NCBI RefSeq assembly: GCF_000974485.1
Contig: NZ_BBOM01000005.1
Span: 666,289 to 730,288, forward strand
DNA from: Streptomyces sp. NBRC 109706
GTDB lineage: Bacteria > Actinomycetota > Actinomycetes > Streptomycetales > Streptomycetaceae
Direction of reading: 5' to 3'
DNA: 64,000 nucleotides
Positions 19,219-28,108 of the stretch are shown here, one piece after another. Made by a program: the position numbers and the translations under genes. Under the pieces are notes generated by a model. That model saw only the letters and a list, made by a program, of their open reading frames with translations. It searched no databases and was not told the origin of the DNA. Position 1 is the first letter of the stretch, and each line of letters starts with the position of its first letter.

Positions 19219-20337
19219 TCAGAGGTAGTCCTCGAGGCGGGCGACGGCGAAGCCCTGTTCGGTGGCCGTGTCCAGCAACCGGCGGACCATGTCGGTCATA
19301 TCGGCCCCCCACTCCCGCTTGCCCCTGAAGTGGGTGAGCACGATGTCCCCCGGGTGGAACCTCTGGTCCGGGCGCCCGAACTCGATCCGGTCGGGGAACG
19401 CCTCGGCCGCCCAGAGCGGCACCACCTCGATGCCGCATTCGGCGGCGGCCCGCAGGGTGTTCTCGTCATAGGCCCCGTAGGGCGGCCGGAAGAGCACCGG
19501 GCGGTGGCCCAACTCCCGTTCCAGAATGGTCTGTTGACCGCAGATCTCGGCCCGCTGCTCGGCCGGCGTGAGCCGGTTCATCTCCCGGTGGTTGATGGAG
19601 TGGTTGTGCATTCCGTAGCCCTCGCGCTGGGCCTGGCGGAAGTAGTCGTAGTTCTCGCGGGCCACCTGGTCAGCGAGGAAGCCGCTGACCGGAACCTCCA
19701 GTTCGCGCAGCATGTCGAGCAGTCTCGGGTCCTTGTCGGCGCCGTCGTCGATGGTGAGGAAGATGACCTTCTGGTCCGTCGGCACCTGGACGATCACCGG
19801 CGGCAGGCCCTCGCCGGTAAGATGCCCGGGCTCGGTGGTGAGTCGGGGCTTCTCCTCGGGGGGCGCGGGAGCGCGCAGCGGCGCGTGGCGCAGTTTCCAC
19901 GCCTTGACGGCCGCCTCCCGGCGCGCCTCGGCGCGCTCCAGGCCCTCGGCGTACGCCCCCAACGATTCGGCGATACCGGGCGCCTGGACGCGTTGCGGGG
20001 TGCCGAAGGCCAGCTCGCCGAGCACGGTCGGGGCGATCATCTCGGCGGTCAGGGTGCGCCAGCGCGGCTCCTCGTCCGGCGGGTCGGTCCAGAACGGGGG
20101 CGGCAGTCCGACGCCCGAGCAGACCACGGCGAGCATCGTCGCGCCGCCGAGTGCCCCGTAGCGACGCAGCACGGCGCGGGCGCGGACGGGGGTCAGCCGG
20201 CCGCGTGGCGGGATCTCGTCTCGGGGCTTGGTCGGGCGGGGCCTGGCGTGGCGGGCCTTGGCATGGCGGGGCGCTCGGCCTTGGGGAAGGAAACGAACCA
20301 GCCATTCATTTTGTCCTACTTGTCTGATTAGTTTCAT
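19219..20337 (-). CDS. Polysaccharide deacetylase family protein (NodB domain)
   Basis: The 372-residue protein has a basic cytosolic N-terminus, one membrane or signal-anchor segment (about 65-82) and an extracytoplasmic NodB domain in the last 200 residues. NodB motifs are visible: TIDDG (metal and catalytic Asp), HSINH (metal His pair), RPPYG, and THF near the end. It probably removes N-acetyl groups from a cell-wall sugar polymer. The N-terminal 60 residues are Arg/Pro-rich. The ATG at 20337 is the first start of an open frame that continues upstream; its ribosome site is weak. It is divergent from the methyltransferase gene. Confidence 0.85.
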   Translation of the reverse strand: MKLIRQVGQNEWLVRFLPQGRAPRHAKARHARPRPTKPRDEIPPRGRLTPVRARAVLRRYGALGGATMLAVVCSGVGLPPPFWTDPPDEEPRWRTLTAEMIAPTVLGELAFGTPQRVQAPGIAESLGAYAEGLERAEARREAAVKAWKLRHAPLRAPAPPEEKPRLTTEPGHLTGEGLPPVIVQVPTDQKVIFLTIDDGADKDPRLLDMLRELEVPVSGFLADQVARENYDYFRQAQREGYGMHNHSINHREMNRLTPAEQRAEICGQQTILERELGHRPVLFRPPYGAYDENTLRAAAECGIEVVPLWAAEAFPDRIEFGRPDQRFHPGDIVLTHFRGKREWGADMTDMVRRLLDTATEQGFAVARLEDYL

Positions 20338-20401
20338 GGTTCGGGATGGTGCCACCGCTCCCGGCGACTCCCCGGCAGCCCGCCCCGACGGCGGGGGCAG
20401 A

Positions 20402-21619
20402 ATGACCCGGGTGGCCCCACCCCCCGACACCCCCGACGCCTCGCCGAACGCGGTCGAGACCTTCGCCGCCCTGCTCACCGACCCCGGGCAACGGCTGCTC
20501 GACCAGCTCCGCTCGATCACCCCGGCCGAGGAGCTTTCCGCCGCCACCCGGCTGCGCCGGGACCACCCGCCCGAACTGGTCGCCGCCGCGCTGGGCCAGG
20601 CCCGGCTACGGCAGCGGGCCGCCGCCAAGTTCGGCGCCGACGCCGCGCTGATGTACTTCACCCCCGACGGGGTGGAACAGGCCACCAGAACCGAGGTCGC
20701 CGACCGGCGCGCCGCCAGACTCGCCGGCGCCGGATCCGGTTCGGCTCGGGTGGCCGATCTCTGCTGTGGCGTCGGCGGCGACGCCATCGCGCTGGCGCGC
20801 GCCGGGGCGCGGGTCCTCGCCGTCGACCGCTCCCCGCTGACCTGCGCCGTCGCCCGCGCCAACGCGGCCGCGCTGGGCCTGGCCGACCGGATCGAGGTAC
20901 GGGAGGCCGCCGTCGAGGACATCGACGTCCGGGGCTTCGACGCGGCCTTTGTCGATCCCGCCAGACGCGGCGGCCGGGGCCGGGTCTTCGACCCGGAGGG
21001 CTACTCCCCGCCGCTGTCCTGGGCGACCGCGCTGGCCGCCCGACTCCCCCGCGCCGCGCTGAAGATCGCGCCGGGCGTCCCGCACGAGGCGATCCCGCCG
21101 ACGGCCGAGGCCGAGTGGGTCTCCCACCGGGGCGAGGTCAAGGAGGCGGTGCTGTGGTTCGGCGCGGACACCGCGCCCGGCACCCGCCGGGCCACCGTGC
21201 TGCCCGGCGGCCACAGCCTCACCGGCTCCCCCGACCCGGCCCCGACGGGCGCCCCCGGGCGCTACCTCTACGAACCGGACGGCGCGGTGATCAGGGCGGG
21301 ACTGGTCGGCACGGTGGCCGAAACCCTTGAGGCCCGGCTGCTCGACCCGAGCATCGCCTATCTGACCTGCGACCGCCCGACCCCCACCCCGTACGCGACC
21401 GGCTACGAGATCACCGACGTGCTCCCGTTCCACCTCAAACGCCTGCGGGCGCTGGTGCGGGAACGGGACATCGGCACCCTCACCGTCAAGAAGCGCGGCT
21501 CGCCCCTCACCCCCGAGGAGCTGCTGCGCCGCGTCAAACCCCGCGGCCGCGCCACCGCCACCGTCTTCCTCACCCGCGTCGCCGACGCCCCCAGCATGCT
21601 GATCGGCCACCCCCTGTGA
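20402..21619 (+). CDS. Class I SAM-dependent methyltransferase with THUMP-like domain
   Basis: The 405-residue protein has an N-terminal helical part, then a Rossmann methyltransferase domain with the SAM-binding VADLCCGVGGDAIALA (about 116-131), AVDRSP and a DPAR motif (FVDPARRGGR) in place of the DPPY of many N-methyltransferases. The C-terminal 100 residues (FHLKRLRALVRERDIGTLTVKKRG) match the THUMP-like domain seen in actinobacterial relatives. An RNA substrate is likely but unproven. ATG 20402 has a GGCGGGGG site; ATG 20336 is an in-frame alternative. A 281-bp gene-free stretch follows. Confidence 0.85.
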   Translation: MTRVAPPPDTPDASPNAVETFAALLTDPGQRLLDQLRSITPAEELSAATRLRRDHPPELVAAALGQARLRQRAAAKFGADAALMYFTPDGVEQATRTEVADRRAARLAGAGSGSARVADLCCGVGGDAIALARAGARVLAVDRSPLTCAVARANAAALGLADRIEVREAAVEDIDVRGFDAAFVDPARRGGRGRVFDPEGYSPPLSWATALAARLPRAALKIAPGVPHEAIPPTAEAEWVSHRGEVKEAVLWFGADTAPGTRRATVLPGGHSLTGSPDPAPTGAPGRYLYEPDGAVIRAGLVGTVAETLEARLLDPSIAYLTCDRPTPTPYATGYEITDVLPFHLKRLRALVRERDIGTLTVKKRGSPLTPEELLRRVKPRGRATATVFLTRVADAPSMLIGHPL

Positions 21620-21900
21620 GCCTGCGGCGCTGAGCCGCGGCCCCTGCGGGGCCGGGGTGGGCGCGAGGAAGGTAGGCGGGGAAAGCGGGCCGACGGGCGG
21701 GGGCCCACGCCAGGGCAGGCCCGGGCAGGAGACCAGGCAGCGAACCGGGGAAGGCAGAGCGGTGAGCCCCGGGGGAGACGGAGCGGAGCGACGGGCCGGG
21801 CCGACAGGCGGGGCTCACGCCGAGCCCGGGGATGTGGGGTGGCAGATCGACGGGCGGGCGTCGGCGCTCGGCCTCCGCCCGGGCAGGGCAGGGCACCGGC

Positions 21901-22152
21901 TCAGTTGGGCACCGGGGTGAAGCGCCAGTGGTGGGGTGGGCGGGCGAGCAACGCGGCCGGCGGGGAGGGGAGTTGGGGAAGGTCGGGGGTGTCGGTCGGC
22001 CACCAGGTGAGGACCAGCACGCGGTCGCCGGGAGCGGTGAACGTCTCGCGACGGTCCGGCGCCGGGTCGAGGGACCGGGCGCGGGCCCAGGCCAGCAGTT
22101 CGGCGCCGCGCCCCGGGGCGGCCTTCGCCTCCCACATCAGCGTGACCGGCAT
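21901..22152 (-). CDS. Small conserved protein translationally coupled to tsaD
   Basis: The 83-residue protein opens [20 protein letters not shown], with a first strand and helix like those of small dimeric alpha/beta-barrel (ABM-type) proteins, followed by LTWWPTD and a His/Trp-rich end. The ATG overlaps the tsaD stop as ATGA, so it is translated with tsaD. No catalytic motif is visible and I cannot assign a function; a stress or antibiotic-monooxygenase-like fold is a guess. It is the last gene of the tsaB-rimI-tsaD unit. Confidence 0.75.
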   Translation of the reverse strand: MPVTLMWEAKAAPGRGAELLAWARARSLDPAPDRRETFTAPGDRVLVLTWWPTDTPDLPQLPSPPAALLARPPHHWRFTPVPN

Positions 22153-23207
22153 CAGCGCGCCGCCCCCGCCGGGGCCAGCGGTTCGGTCACCGGGAGCGAG
22201 GAGTCGGCCGGCAGATCGAGCGGGGACGGGGGGCGGTTTCTGGCCACCATCTCGGCGCCCAGCGCGGCGACCATCGCCCCGTTGTCCGTGCACAGCCCCG
22301 GGCGCGGCACCCGCAGGGTGATGCCGGCGGCGGCGCACCGTTCCTCGGCCATCGCGCGCAGCCGGGTGTTGGCGGCGACGCCGCCGCCGATCATCAGATG
22401 GTCCACGCCCTCGGCGCGGCAGGCGCGGATCGCCTTGCGGGTCAGCACATCGGTGACCGCCTCCTGGAAGGAGGCCGCCACATCGGCGACCGGCACGTCG
22501 ACGCCGGCCCGGCGTTGGGTCTCCACCCAGCGCGCCACCGCCGTCTTCAGCCCGGAGAACGAGAAGTCGAACGGCGCGTCCCTCGGCCCGGTCAGCCCGC
22601 GCGGGAACGCGATGGCCGCCGGGTCCCCCCGGCGCGCCTCGCGGTCGATCGCCGGGCCGCCGGGGAAGCCGAGGCCGAGCACCCGCGCCACCTTGTCGAA
22701 CGCCTCACCCGCCGCGTCGTCGATGGTGGCGCCCAACGGGCGGACGTCCGTGGTGATATCGGGCGCCAGCAGCAGCGAGGAGTGGCCGCCGGAGACCAGC
22801 AGCGCCATCGTCGGCTCGGGCAGCGGGCCGTGTTCCAGCTGGTCGACGCAGATATGCGAGGCCAGATGGTTGACGCCGTAGAGCGGCTTGTCCAGGGCGT
22901 AGGCGTACGCCTTGGCCGCCGAGACGCCGACCAGCAGCGCGCCGGCCAGCCCAGGGCCGGCGGTGACCGCGATCCCGTCCAGATCGGTCGCCGCGACCCC
23001 GGCCCGGGCCAGGGCCCGTTCGATGGTGGGGACCATCGCCTCCAGATGCGCCCGGCTGGCGATCTCCGGCACCACCCCGCCGTAGCGGGCGTGCTCGTCC
23101 ACGCTGGACGCGACGACGTCGGCCAGCAGCGTGGTCCCTCTGACCACGCCGACGCCCGTCTCGTCGCAGGAGGTCTCGATGCCCAGGACCAGTGGTTCGT
23201 CAGCCAT
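22152..23207 (-). CDS. tsaD: tRNA N6-adenosine threonylcarbamoyltransferase TsaD
   Basis: The 351-residue ASKHA-fold enzyme transfers threonylcarbamoyl to A37 of ANN-decoding tRNAs (t6A). [10 protein letters not shown] opens the protein, the metal-binding HLASH (about 116-120) lies between the lobes, and SGGHSSLL, the FPGGPAID segment and [11 protein letters not shown] are present. The start codon lies inside the last bases of rimI (8-bp overlap), so translation is coupled. TsaB, encoded two genes upstream, is its required partner. Confidence 0.98.
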   Translation of the reverse strand: MADEPLVLGIETSCDETGVGVVRGTTLLADVVASSVDEHARYGGVVPEIASRAHLEAMVPTIERALARAGVAATDLDGIAVTAGPGLAGALLVGVSAAKAYAYALDKPLYGVNHLASHICVDQLEHGPLPEPTMALLVSGGHSSLLLAPDITTDVRPLGATIDDAAGEAFDKVARVLGLGFPGGPAIDREARRGDPAAIAFPRGLTGPRDAPFDFSFSGLKTAVARWVETQRRAGVDVPVADVAASFQEAVTDVLTRKAIRACRAEGVDHLMIGGGVAANTRLRAMAEERCAAAGITLRVPRPGLCTDNGAMVAALGAEMVARNRPPSPLDLPADSSLPVTEPLAPAGAAR

Positions 23208-23706
23208 TCCTCAGGACTTCCGTCGTGTCGCCTCGAACGGCGAGTTCCTTGCGCATCACCAGCGCGTCCCGGTTGCCCGGCTGGTAGTAGCCGCGCCGGA
23301 CGCCGATCCGCTGGAAGCCGAAGCGGGCGTAGAGCCGCTTGGCCGGTTCGTTGTCCACCCGGACCTCCAGCATGACCTCCCGGCAGCCGAACGCCTCGGC
23401 GCCCTCGATCAGCCGGGTCAGCAGTCGGGCGCCGAGCCCGGTGCCCTGGTGGGCGCCGGTGACGGCGATGCTCATCACCTCGGCGGTGTCGCCCGCCACG
23501 GCCAGGCCCGCGTAGCCGGCGAGGCCCACCTCGTCCGGCGCCTCGGCGACCACATAGTCGCGGGTCGGCCCTGGGCCGCCGGCGCCGGCCAGTTCGGACC
23601 AGAACATCCCGGCCGACCAGGCGTCCTGAGCGAACAGCTCGGCTTCGAGGGCCAGCACAGGATCGATGTCCCACCAGCGCATCGCGCGCAGTACGACGTC
23701 CGTCAT
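23200..23706 (-). CDS. rimI: Ribosomal-protein-alanine N-acetyltransferase RimI
   Basis: The 168-residue GNAT acetyltransferase shows the acetyl-CoA pyrophosphate loop [13 protein letters not shown] (Q/RxxGxG/A) and the C-terminal [16 protein letters not shown] strand typical of RimI, which acetylates the N-terminus of ribosomal protein S18. It is fused to the t6A operon by overlaps on both sides: ATGA with tsaB and 8 bp with tsaD. Some actinobacterial RimI proteins act on other targets, so the substrate is inferred. Confidence 0.93.
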   Translation of the reverse strand: MTDVVLRAMRWWDIDPVLALEAELFAQDAWSAGMFWSELAGAGGPGPTRDYVVAEAPDEVGLAGYAGLAVAGDTAEVMSIAVTGAHQGTGLGARLLTRLIEGAEAFGCREVMLEVRVDNEPAKRLYARFGFQRIGVRRGYYQPGNRDALVMRKELAVRGDTTEVLRNG

Positions 23707-24392
23707 CGGCGGGCGACCGCCTCCGCCGGCGGCGGGGTGACCGCCTTGTAGCCGGCCGGCTCCCTGGCGTCCGGGCGGCGCAGATAGAGCGGCTGGGGCG
23801 GCTCCGGCTCGGCGCCTGCCGCGAGCCGGCGCGCGGCGACGGCGGCCAGCGCGCCCGCCGAGGCGTACGCCGGCAGATCGGGGCGCGCGCCGGGGAACGC
23901 GTCCGGGTAGAGCGCCCCGCCCGCGCCCACCACCGGACGCCCCGCGATCCGTCCGGCGATCTCGGCCGGCTTGTCGACGGCCGGGCCCTCGACCCGGGTC
24001 ACGGCGTCCGTGTAGCCGGCCCAGTAGACCTCCTTGCGGCGCGCGTCCGTCGCCACCACGAACGGCTCGTCCAGGCCGGCGGCGAACGCGATGCCGTCCA
24101 GCGTGCAGACGCCGTACACCGGCAGCGAACGGGCCGCGCCCAGCGCCGCGGCCGTCACCAGGCCGACCCGCAGCCCCGTGTACGGCCCGGGACCGGTGCC
24201 GGCGACCAGGCCGTCGACCTGGGCGAGCCCGCGCCCGGCCGAGGTCAACACCCGGTCGACGGCCGGCATCAGCAACTCCCCGTGTCTGCGGGCGTCCACC
24301 CGCTCGACGGCGGCGAGCACCCGGTCCTCGTCCGCGTCGTACAGGGCGACGGTGACGGCCGGGGTGGCGGTGTCCATGGCGAGCAGCAGCAC
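23703..24392 (-). CDS. tsaB: t6A biosynthesis protein TsaB
   Basis: The 229-residue protein is an inactive ASKHA-fold partner of TsaD in the TsaBDE complex. LLLAMDTATPAVTVAL at the N-terminus and GPGPYTGLRVGL are diagnostic; the C-terminal half is shorter and variable, as usual. The start is a GTG followed by CTG CTG CTC. It is the first gene of the unit and lies 140 bp from the divergent YkuD-like gene; the shared spacer carries a direct repeat of TCGCGAA(T/A)GGCGGCA at 24477 and 24511. Confidence 0.95.
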   Translation of the reverse strand: MLLLAMDTATPAVTVALYDADEDRVLAAVERVDARRHGELLMPAVDRVLTSAGRGLAQVDGLVAGTGPGPYTGLRVGLVTAAALGAARSLPVYGVCTLDGIAFAAGLDEPFVVATDARRKEVYWAGYTDAVTRVEGPAVDKPAEIAGRIAGRPVVGAGGALYPDAFPGARPDLPAYASAGALAAVAARRLAAGAEPEPPQPLYLRRPDAREPAGYKAVTPPPAEAVARR

Positions 24393-24532
24393 GCAGCAAG
24401 CGTACGGCTCCGGCGGGGTGTCACCGACGCCTGGTAGCGTCGACGGGCGCGGAAGCGCAGTCCCGCGAGCGTTCCGTCGCGAATGGCGGCACGCGCGGGC
24501 GGCATTCGAATCGCGAAAGGCGGCAACGAACC

Positions 24533-25132
24533 GTGGCGCGCCACAGCTCAGGCTCCGGCTCCGGGGTCTTCGTCACCGCACTGACCGCAGCGGCCCTCGC
24601 CGTCGTCGGCTTCTTCGCGTACCAGGCGTCCGCCGCCGACAACTGGCCGCCCAGCACCCCGGCCGCGCCGCCCGCCGAGGAGACCGGCGACAACGCGGAC
24701 GGCGGCGCCGAGGGCGAAGTCGCTGACGAACAGCCGGCGTTGCCGACCGAGTCGGGCACGGGCCGCCGGGTGGTGTACTCGCTGGAGCAGCGGCGGATCT
24801 GGCTGGTCGACGAGAGCGAGGACGGCGCCGGCGAGGCCGTCACCCGGACCTACGAGGTCTTCCCCAGCTCCCAGAACCCCGCCCCCGGCACCTACGCGAT
24901 CACCTCGCGCTGGGAGCAGGGCACCGGCTCGGACGGCGTCGCGATAGAACACTCGGTGATCTTCCACACCGGCGACGACGGCACGGTGTTCGGCTTCTCG
25001 GCGGCGATCGACGGCTCCACGCCCAACCCGGACGCCGACCAGCGCACCGGCGCCGTCCGTCAGACCCGCGCCGACGGCGAGGTGATGTGGGAGTTCGCCA
25101 CCGAGGGCTCCCGCGTCGTCGTGGTGCCCTGA
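24533..25132 (+). CDS. Membrane-anchored YkuD-like protein lacking the catalytic Cys/His
   Basis: The 199-residue protein has an N-terminal membrane or signal segment (about 12-33), an acidic linker and one domain (79-199). That domain begins like an L,D-transpeptidase (RRVVYSLEQRRIWLVDES, TYEVFP, PAPGTYAITSRW) and ends like one (RADGEVMWEFATEGSRVVVV). Where active enzymes have SHGC(V/I)R, this has RTGAVR (171-176), so both the His and the Cys nucleophile are gone. It may bind peptidoglycan peptides without cross-linking them; that is inference from the fold. The GTG start has an AAAGGCGG site. It interrupts the t6A genes, running opposite to tsaB and tsaE. Confidence 0.75.
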   Translation: MARHSSGSGSGVFVTALTAAALAVVGFFAYQASAADNWPPSTPAAPPAEETGDNADGGAEGEVADEQPALPTESGTGRRVVYSLEQRRIWLVDESEDGAGEAVTRTYEVFPSSQNPAPGTYAITSRWEQGTGSDGVAIEHSVIFHTGDDGTVFGFSAAIDGSTPNPDADQRTGAVRQTRADGEVMWEFATEGSRVVVVP

Positions 25133-25156
25133 CCCGGCCCCGGACCACAGCCGGCG

Positions 25157-25669
25157 TCAGCCGGCCAGGCCCGCCGCCAGGTCCACGCCCTGCCAACGGG
25201 GGCCCACGCCACGGAAGGTGACCTCGCGGGGATCGTCCCCGGCGTCGGCCGCCGTCGGGGCGCGGTGGATCACCACGTGCAGCCGGTCGTCGGCCAGCTC
25301 CTCGACGCGGTCCTCGCCCCACTCCACGACCACCACCGACTCCGGCAGCGCCACGTCCAGATCCAGGTCCTCCATCTCGTCCAGGCCGCCGCCGAGCCGG
25401 TAGGCGTCCACATGGACCAGCGGCGGCCCGTCGGCGAGCGGGGGGTGCACCCGGGCGATGACAAAGGTGGGCGAGGTGACGGCGCCCCGCACCCCGAGCC
25501 CGGCGCCGAGACCCCGGGTGAACGTGGTCTTGCCGGCGCCCAACTCGCCGCTCAGCAGCACCAGATCGCCGGCCCGCAGCAGTCCGGCCAGCCGCCGGCC
25601 GAGATCGGTCATCTCCTCGGGCGTCGGCACCGTGCGGTGCGTCGAGGTCTCAGTCAGCTGGTGGCCCAT
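25157..25669 (-). CDS. tsaE: tRNA threonylcarbamoyl-AMP pathway ATPase TsaE
   Basis: The 170-residue P-loop ATPase helps turn over the TsaBD complex in t6A synthesis. SGELGAGKTTFTRGL is the Walker A region, SPTFVIAR is the switch, HVDAYRL carries the conserved Asp, and VVVEWGEDR resembles the Walker B/Trp motif. It overlaps the alpha/beta-hydrolase gene by 20 bp and is separated from tsaB only by the divergent YkuD-like gene. Function by family is secure. Confidence 0.96.
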   Translation of the reverse strand: MGHQLTETSTHRTVPTPEEMTDLGRRLAGLLRAGDLVLLSGELGAGKTTFTRGLGAGLGVRGAVTSPTFVIARVHPPLADGPPLVHVDAYRLGGGLDEMEDLDLDVALPESVVVVEWGEDRVEELADDRLHVVIHRAPTAADAGDDPREVTFRGVGPRWQGVDLAAGLAG

Positions 25670-26789
25670 GGGAGCCGATGCTACGCGTCAGCAGCTCGGC
25701 GAGATGCGCGTTCACCAGCTCGGGGGCCTCCAGCGGCACCAGATGGCCGGCGCCCGGCAGCGTCACCGAGGTGGCGTCGGGCAGCTCGGCGGCGATCCGC
25801 TCGCTGTGCCCCGGTGGCGTGATCTCGTCCCCCGCGCCGACCAGCACCAGCGTCGGCAGCTCCTCGGCGAGCGCGCGCAGCGTGGTCAGCGCGTCCCAGG
25901 TGGCGTGTTCGGCGAACGCCGGGTAGAACTCGGCGACCACATCGATCGGCACCGACTCGATCAGCCGCTCGGCGAACCTGGCGACGCCCGGGTCGACCGC
26001 GTCGGGATCGCCGAAGGAGTAGCGGCGGATCAGCCCCGCGTAGAGGTCGCCGACCGTGCGGCGGCCACGTTCCACCAGCTCGGCCTGGGAGCCCAGGGCG
26101 CGCAGCACCCCCGGCAGCACCCGGCGCGCGGCGCGCACGGCGAGCGGCGGGAAACCGTAGGTGACCTGCGTCAGATCGCCGGCCGATGTGCTCAGCAGGG
26201 CGACGCCGGCGACCCGGCGGGCGACCAGGTCGGGGAAGCGCTGCACCAGCGCCATCACCGTCATGCCGCCCATCGAGTGCCCGACGAGCACGATCGGCCC
26301 CTCGGGCGCGGCGGCCTCCAGCACCGCGCGCAGATCGCGGCCCAACTGGTCGATGGGCAACGGCTCCCCGCGCTCCCGTTGCGCGCGCCCCGGCGCGGAA
26401 CGGCCGTGCCCGCGCTGGTCCCAGTAGACGGCGCGCACCCGGCCGCGCAGCGCGGCACGTTGGAAGTGCCACACGTCCTGGGAGAGGCAGTAGCCGTGGC
26501 AGAACACCACGGTCGGGCCGACCGCCGCCGCGCCGGGGTCGCCTATCTCGTCTATCTCGTCCATCTCGTCTACGGGATCGTCTATCTCGTAGTGGAGCGC
26601 GGTGCCGTCGTCGGCTATCGCCGTGCCCGGGGTGCCGCGCAGGCTGCCGAACGGACCGGCCGCGTCCAGCGCCTGCCGGGCCTGGCGGCGCACCGTGCGG
26701 CTGACGGTGAGCCGTTCCACCGCGACCGTGGTGGCCACGGCGCCCAGTGCGACGCCGGCGATCCCGACCCGCCTCGCCCAACCGTTCAT
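25650..26789 (-). CDS. Alpha/beta hydrolase with N-terminal membrane anchor
   Basis: The 379-residue protein has an N-terminal hydrophobic segment (about 5-25), then an alpha/beta-hydrolase fold: oxyanion region FCHGYCLS, DQRGHGRS, the nucleophile elbow GHSMGG, the acid in GAGDEITPP and the final GAGHL His. The cap domain is helical. A run of acidic residues (DDPVDEMDEIDEIGD) comes from a short DNA repeat. Substrate unknown; its constant place between alr and tsaE hints at a housekeeping lipid or ester role. It overlaps tsaE by 20 bp and begins 7 bp after the alr stop, so the three genes likely form one operon. Confidence 0.9.
   Translation of the reverse strand: MNGWARRVGIAGVALGAVATTVAVERLTVSRTVRRQARQALDAAGPFGSLRGTPGTAIADDGTALHYEIDDPVDEMDEIDEIGDPGAAAVGPTVVFCHGYCLSQDVWHFQRAALRGRVRAVYWDQRGHGRSAPGRAQRERGEPLPIDQLGRDLRAVLEAAAPEGPIVLVGHSMGGMTVMALVQRFPDLVARRVAGVALLSTSAGDLTQVTYGFPPLAVRAARRVLPGVLRALGSQAELVERGRRTVGDLYAGLIRRYSFGDPDAVDPGVARFAERLIESVPIDVVAEFYPAFAEHATWDALTTLRALAEELPTLVLVGAGDEITPPGHSERIAAELPDATSVTLPGAGHLVPLEAPELVNAHLAELLTRSIGSHGPPAD
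26542..26590 (-). repeat. 9-bp tandem repeat inside the hydrolase gene
   Basis: Five imperfect copies of TCTATCTCG (plus strand), interrupted by TCTACGGGATCG, encode repeated Asp-Glu-Ile/Met/Val triplets. The unit keeps the reading frame, so copy number can change without breaking the gene. Confidence 0.85.
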
Positions 26790-26796
26790 CCGGCGC

Positions 26797-28011
26797 TCAC
26801 CCCGTCGGCTCCCCCGGCGCGGGCTCGGCCCCGTGGTAGACGCGGGGGACGCGCGGCCCGATCCGGGTGACGATCTCGTAGCCGATGGTGCCCACCGCGC
26901 GCGCCCAGTCCTCCACCGTCGGCTCGCCCCGGTCGCCGGGGCCGAAGAGCACCGCCTCGTCGCCGACGTCCGCGGTGTCCCCGCCGAGGTCCACCACGAA
27001 CTGGTCCATCGCGACCCGCCCCGCCACCGTCCGCCACTTCCCGGCGACCAGCACCGGGCCGCTGCCCGAGGCGTGCCGGGGAACGCCGTCCGCGTAGCCG
27101 GCCGGCACCAGCGCCAACGTGGTCGGGCCCGGGGTGGTGTAGTGGTGGCCGTAGCTGACGCCGTGCCCGGCCGGCACCCGCTTCACCGAGGCCAGCGCGG
27201 CGCGCAGCGTCATCACCGGGCGCAGGCCGAAGTCCTCCGGCACGCCGACCTCGGCGGACGGCGAGAGCCCGTAGATCGAGACGCCGGTGCGCACCAGGTC
27301 GTAGTGCGCGTCGGGCAGCGTCAACGTGCCGGGCGAGTTCGCCAGATGGCGCACCTCGGGACGGAGCCCGGCCCGCTCGGCGGTGGCCAACGCCTCGGCG
27401 AACACGACCTGTTGGGCCTTGATCGACGGATGCCCCGGCTCGTCGGCGCAGGCCAGGTGCGACCAGAGCCCGGTGACCCGCACCTCGCCCGACGCCTCGG
27501 CGGCGCGGGCGGCGGCGACCAGCGCCGGCCAGTCGGCCGGCGCCGAGCCGTTGCGGCCCAGGCCGGTGTCGGCCTTGAGCTGCACCCTGGCCGTCCGGCC
27601 GGCCGCGCGGGCGGCCTCGGCGGCCGCGTCCAACGCCCACCGGGCGCTCACCGAGACATCGATATCGGCCTCGACCGCCTGCCGCCAGGGCCCGCCGGGC
27701 GTCCACAGCCAGCACAGCACCCGGCCCCGGTCGCCGGCCGCGCGCAGCGCCAGCGCCTCGGCCGGCGTGGCCGTGCCCAGCCAGCCGGCGCCGGCGGCGC
27801 GGGCCGCGCGGGCGCACGGCAGCATGCCGTGGCCGTAGCCGTCGGCCTTGACCACGGCCATCAGCTCGGCGCCGCCGGTCAGCCGGCCGCGCAGCGCGCG
27901 CACGTTGGCGCGCAGGGCGGCCAGGTCGATATCGGCGCGCAGCGCCTGGCTCTCCGACAATCCCGCCGCCGGTGGTTCCGGGGGGTGTTCTGGGGGTGAA
28001 TGGACGTTCAT
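26797..28011 (-). CDS. alr: Alanine racemase
   Basis: The 404-residue PLP enzyme interconverts L- and D-alanine for peptidoglycan. AVVKADGYGHG carries the PLP lysine (Lys55), SIYGLSPSAE and the C-terminal Tyr-bearing GVSYGHHY motif are present, and VMTLRAALASVKRVPAG is typical. The ATG at 28011 is preferred because it gives a family-length N-terminus and a GGTGGG site; the frame stays open to 28110. It heads the minus-strand unit alr-hydrolase-tsaE and diverges from nnr. Confidence 0.96.
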   Translation of the reverse strand: MNVHSPPEHPPEPPAAGLSESQALRADIDLAALRANVRALRGRLTGGAELMAVVKADGYGHGMLPCARAARAAGAGWLGTATPAEALALRAAGDRGRVLCWLWTPGGPWRQAVEADIDVSVSARWALDAAAEAARAAGRTARVQLKADTGLGRNGSAPADWPALVAAARAAEASGEVRVTGLWSHLACADEPGHPSIKAQQVVFAEALATAERAGLRPEVRHLANSPGTLTLPDAHYDLVRTGVSIYGLSPSAEVGVPEDFGLRPVMTLRAALASVKRVPAGHGVSYGHHYTTPGPTTLALVPAGYADGVPRHASGSGPVLVAGKWRTVAGRVAMDQFVVDLGGDTADVGDEAVLFGPGDRGEPTVEDWARAVGTIGYEIVTRIGPRVPRVYHGAEPAPGEPTG

Positions 28012-28108
28012 CGCCCACCAGTGTCGCAGGAGCCCGCCGGACGGAAGGACAGGTCCGACGGGTGCGGGGGCCGTGCCGGCGCCGGGCGCGCGGGCCAGAC
28101 TGGATCCC

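Noticed and set aside
26542-26590. CRISPR-like or VNTR regulatory array
   Set aside because: The unit is nine bases, without spacers, and lies in frame within the hydrolase coding sequence.
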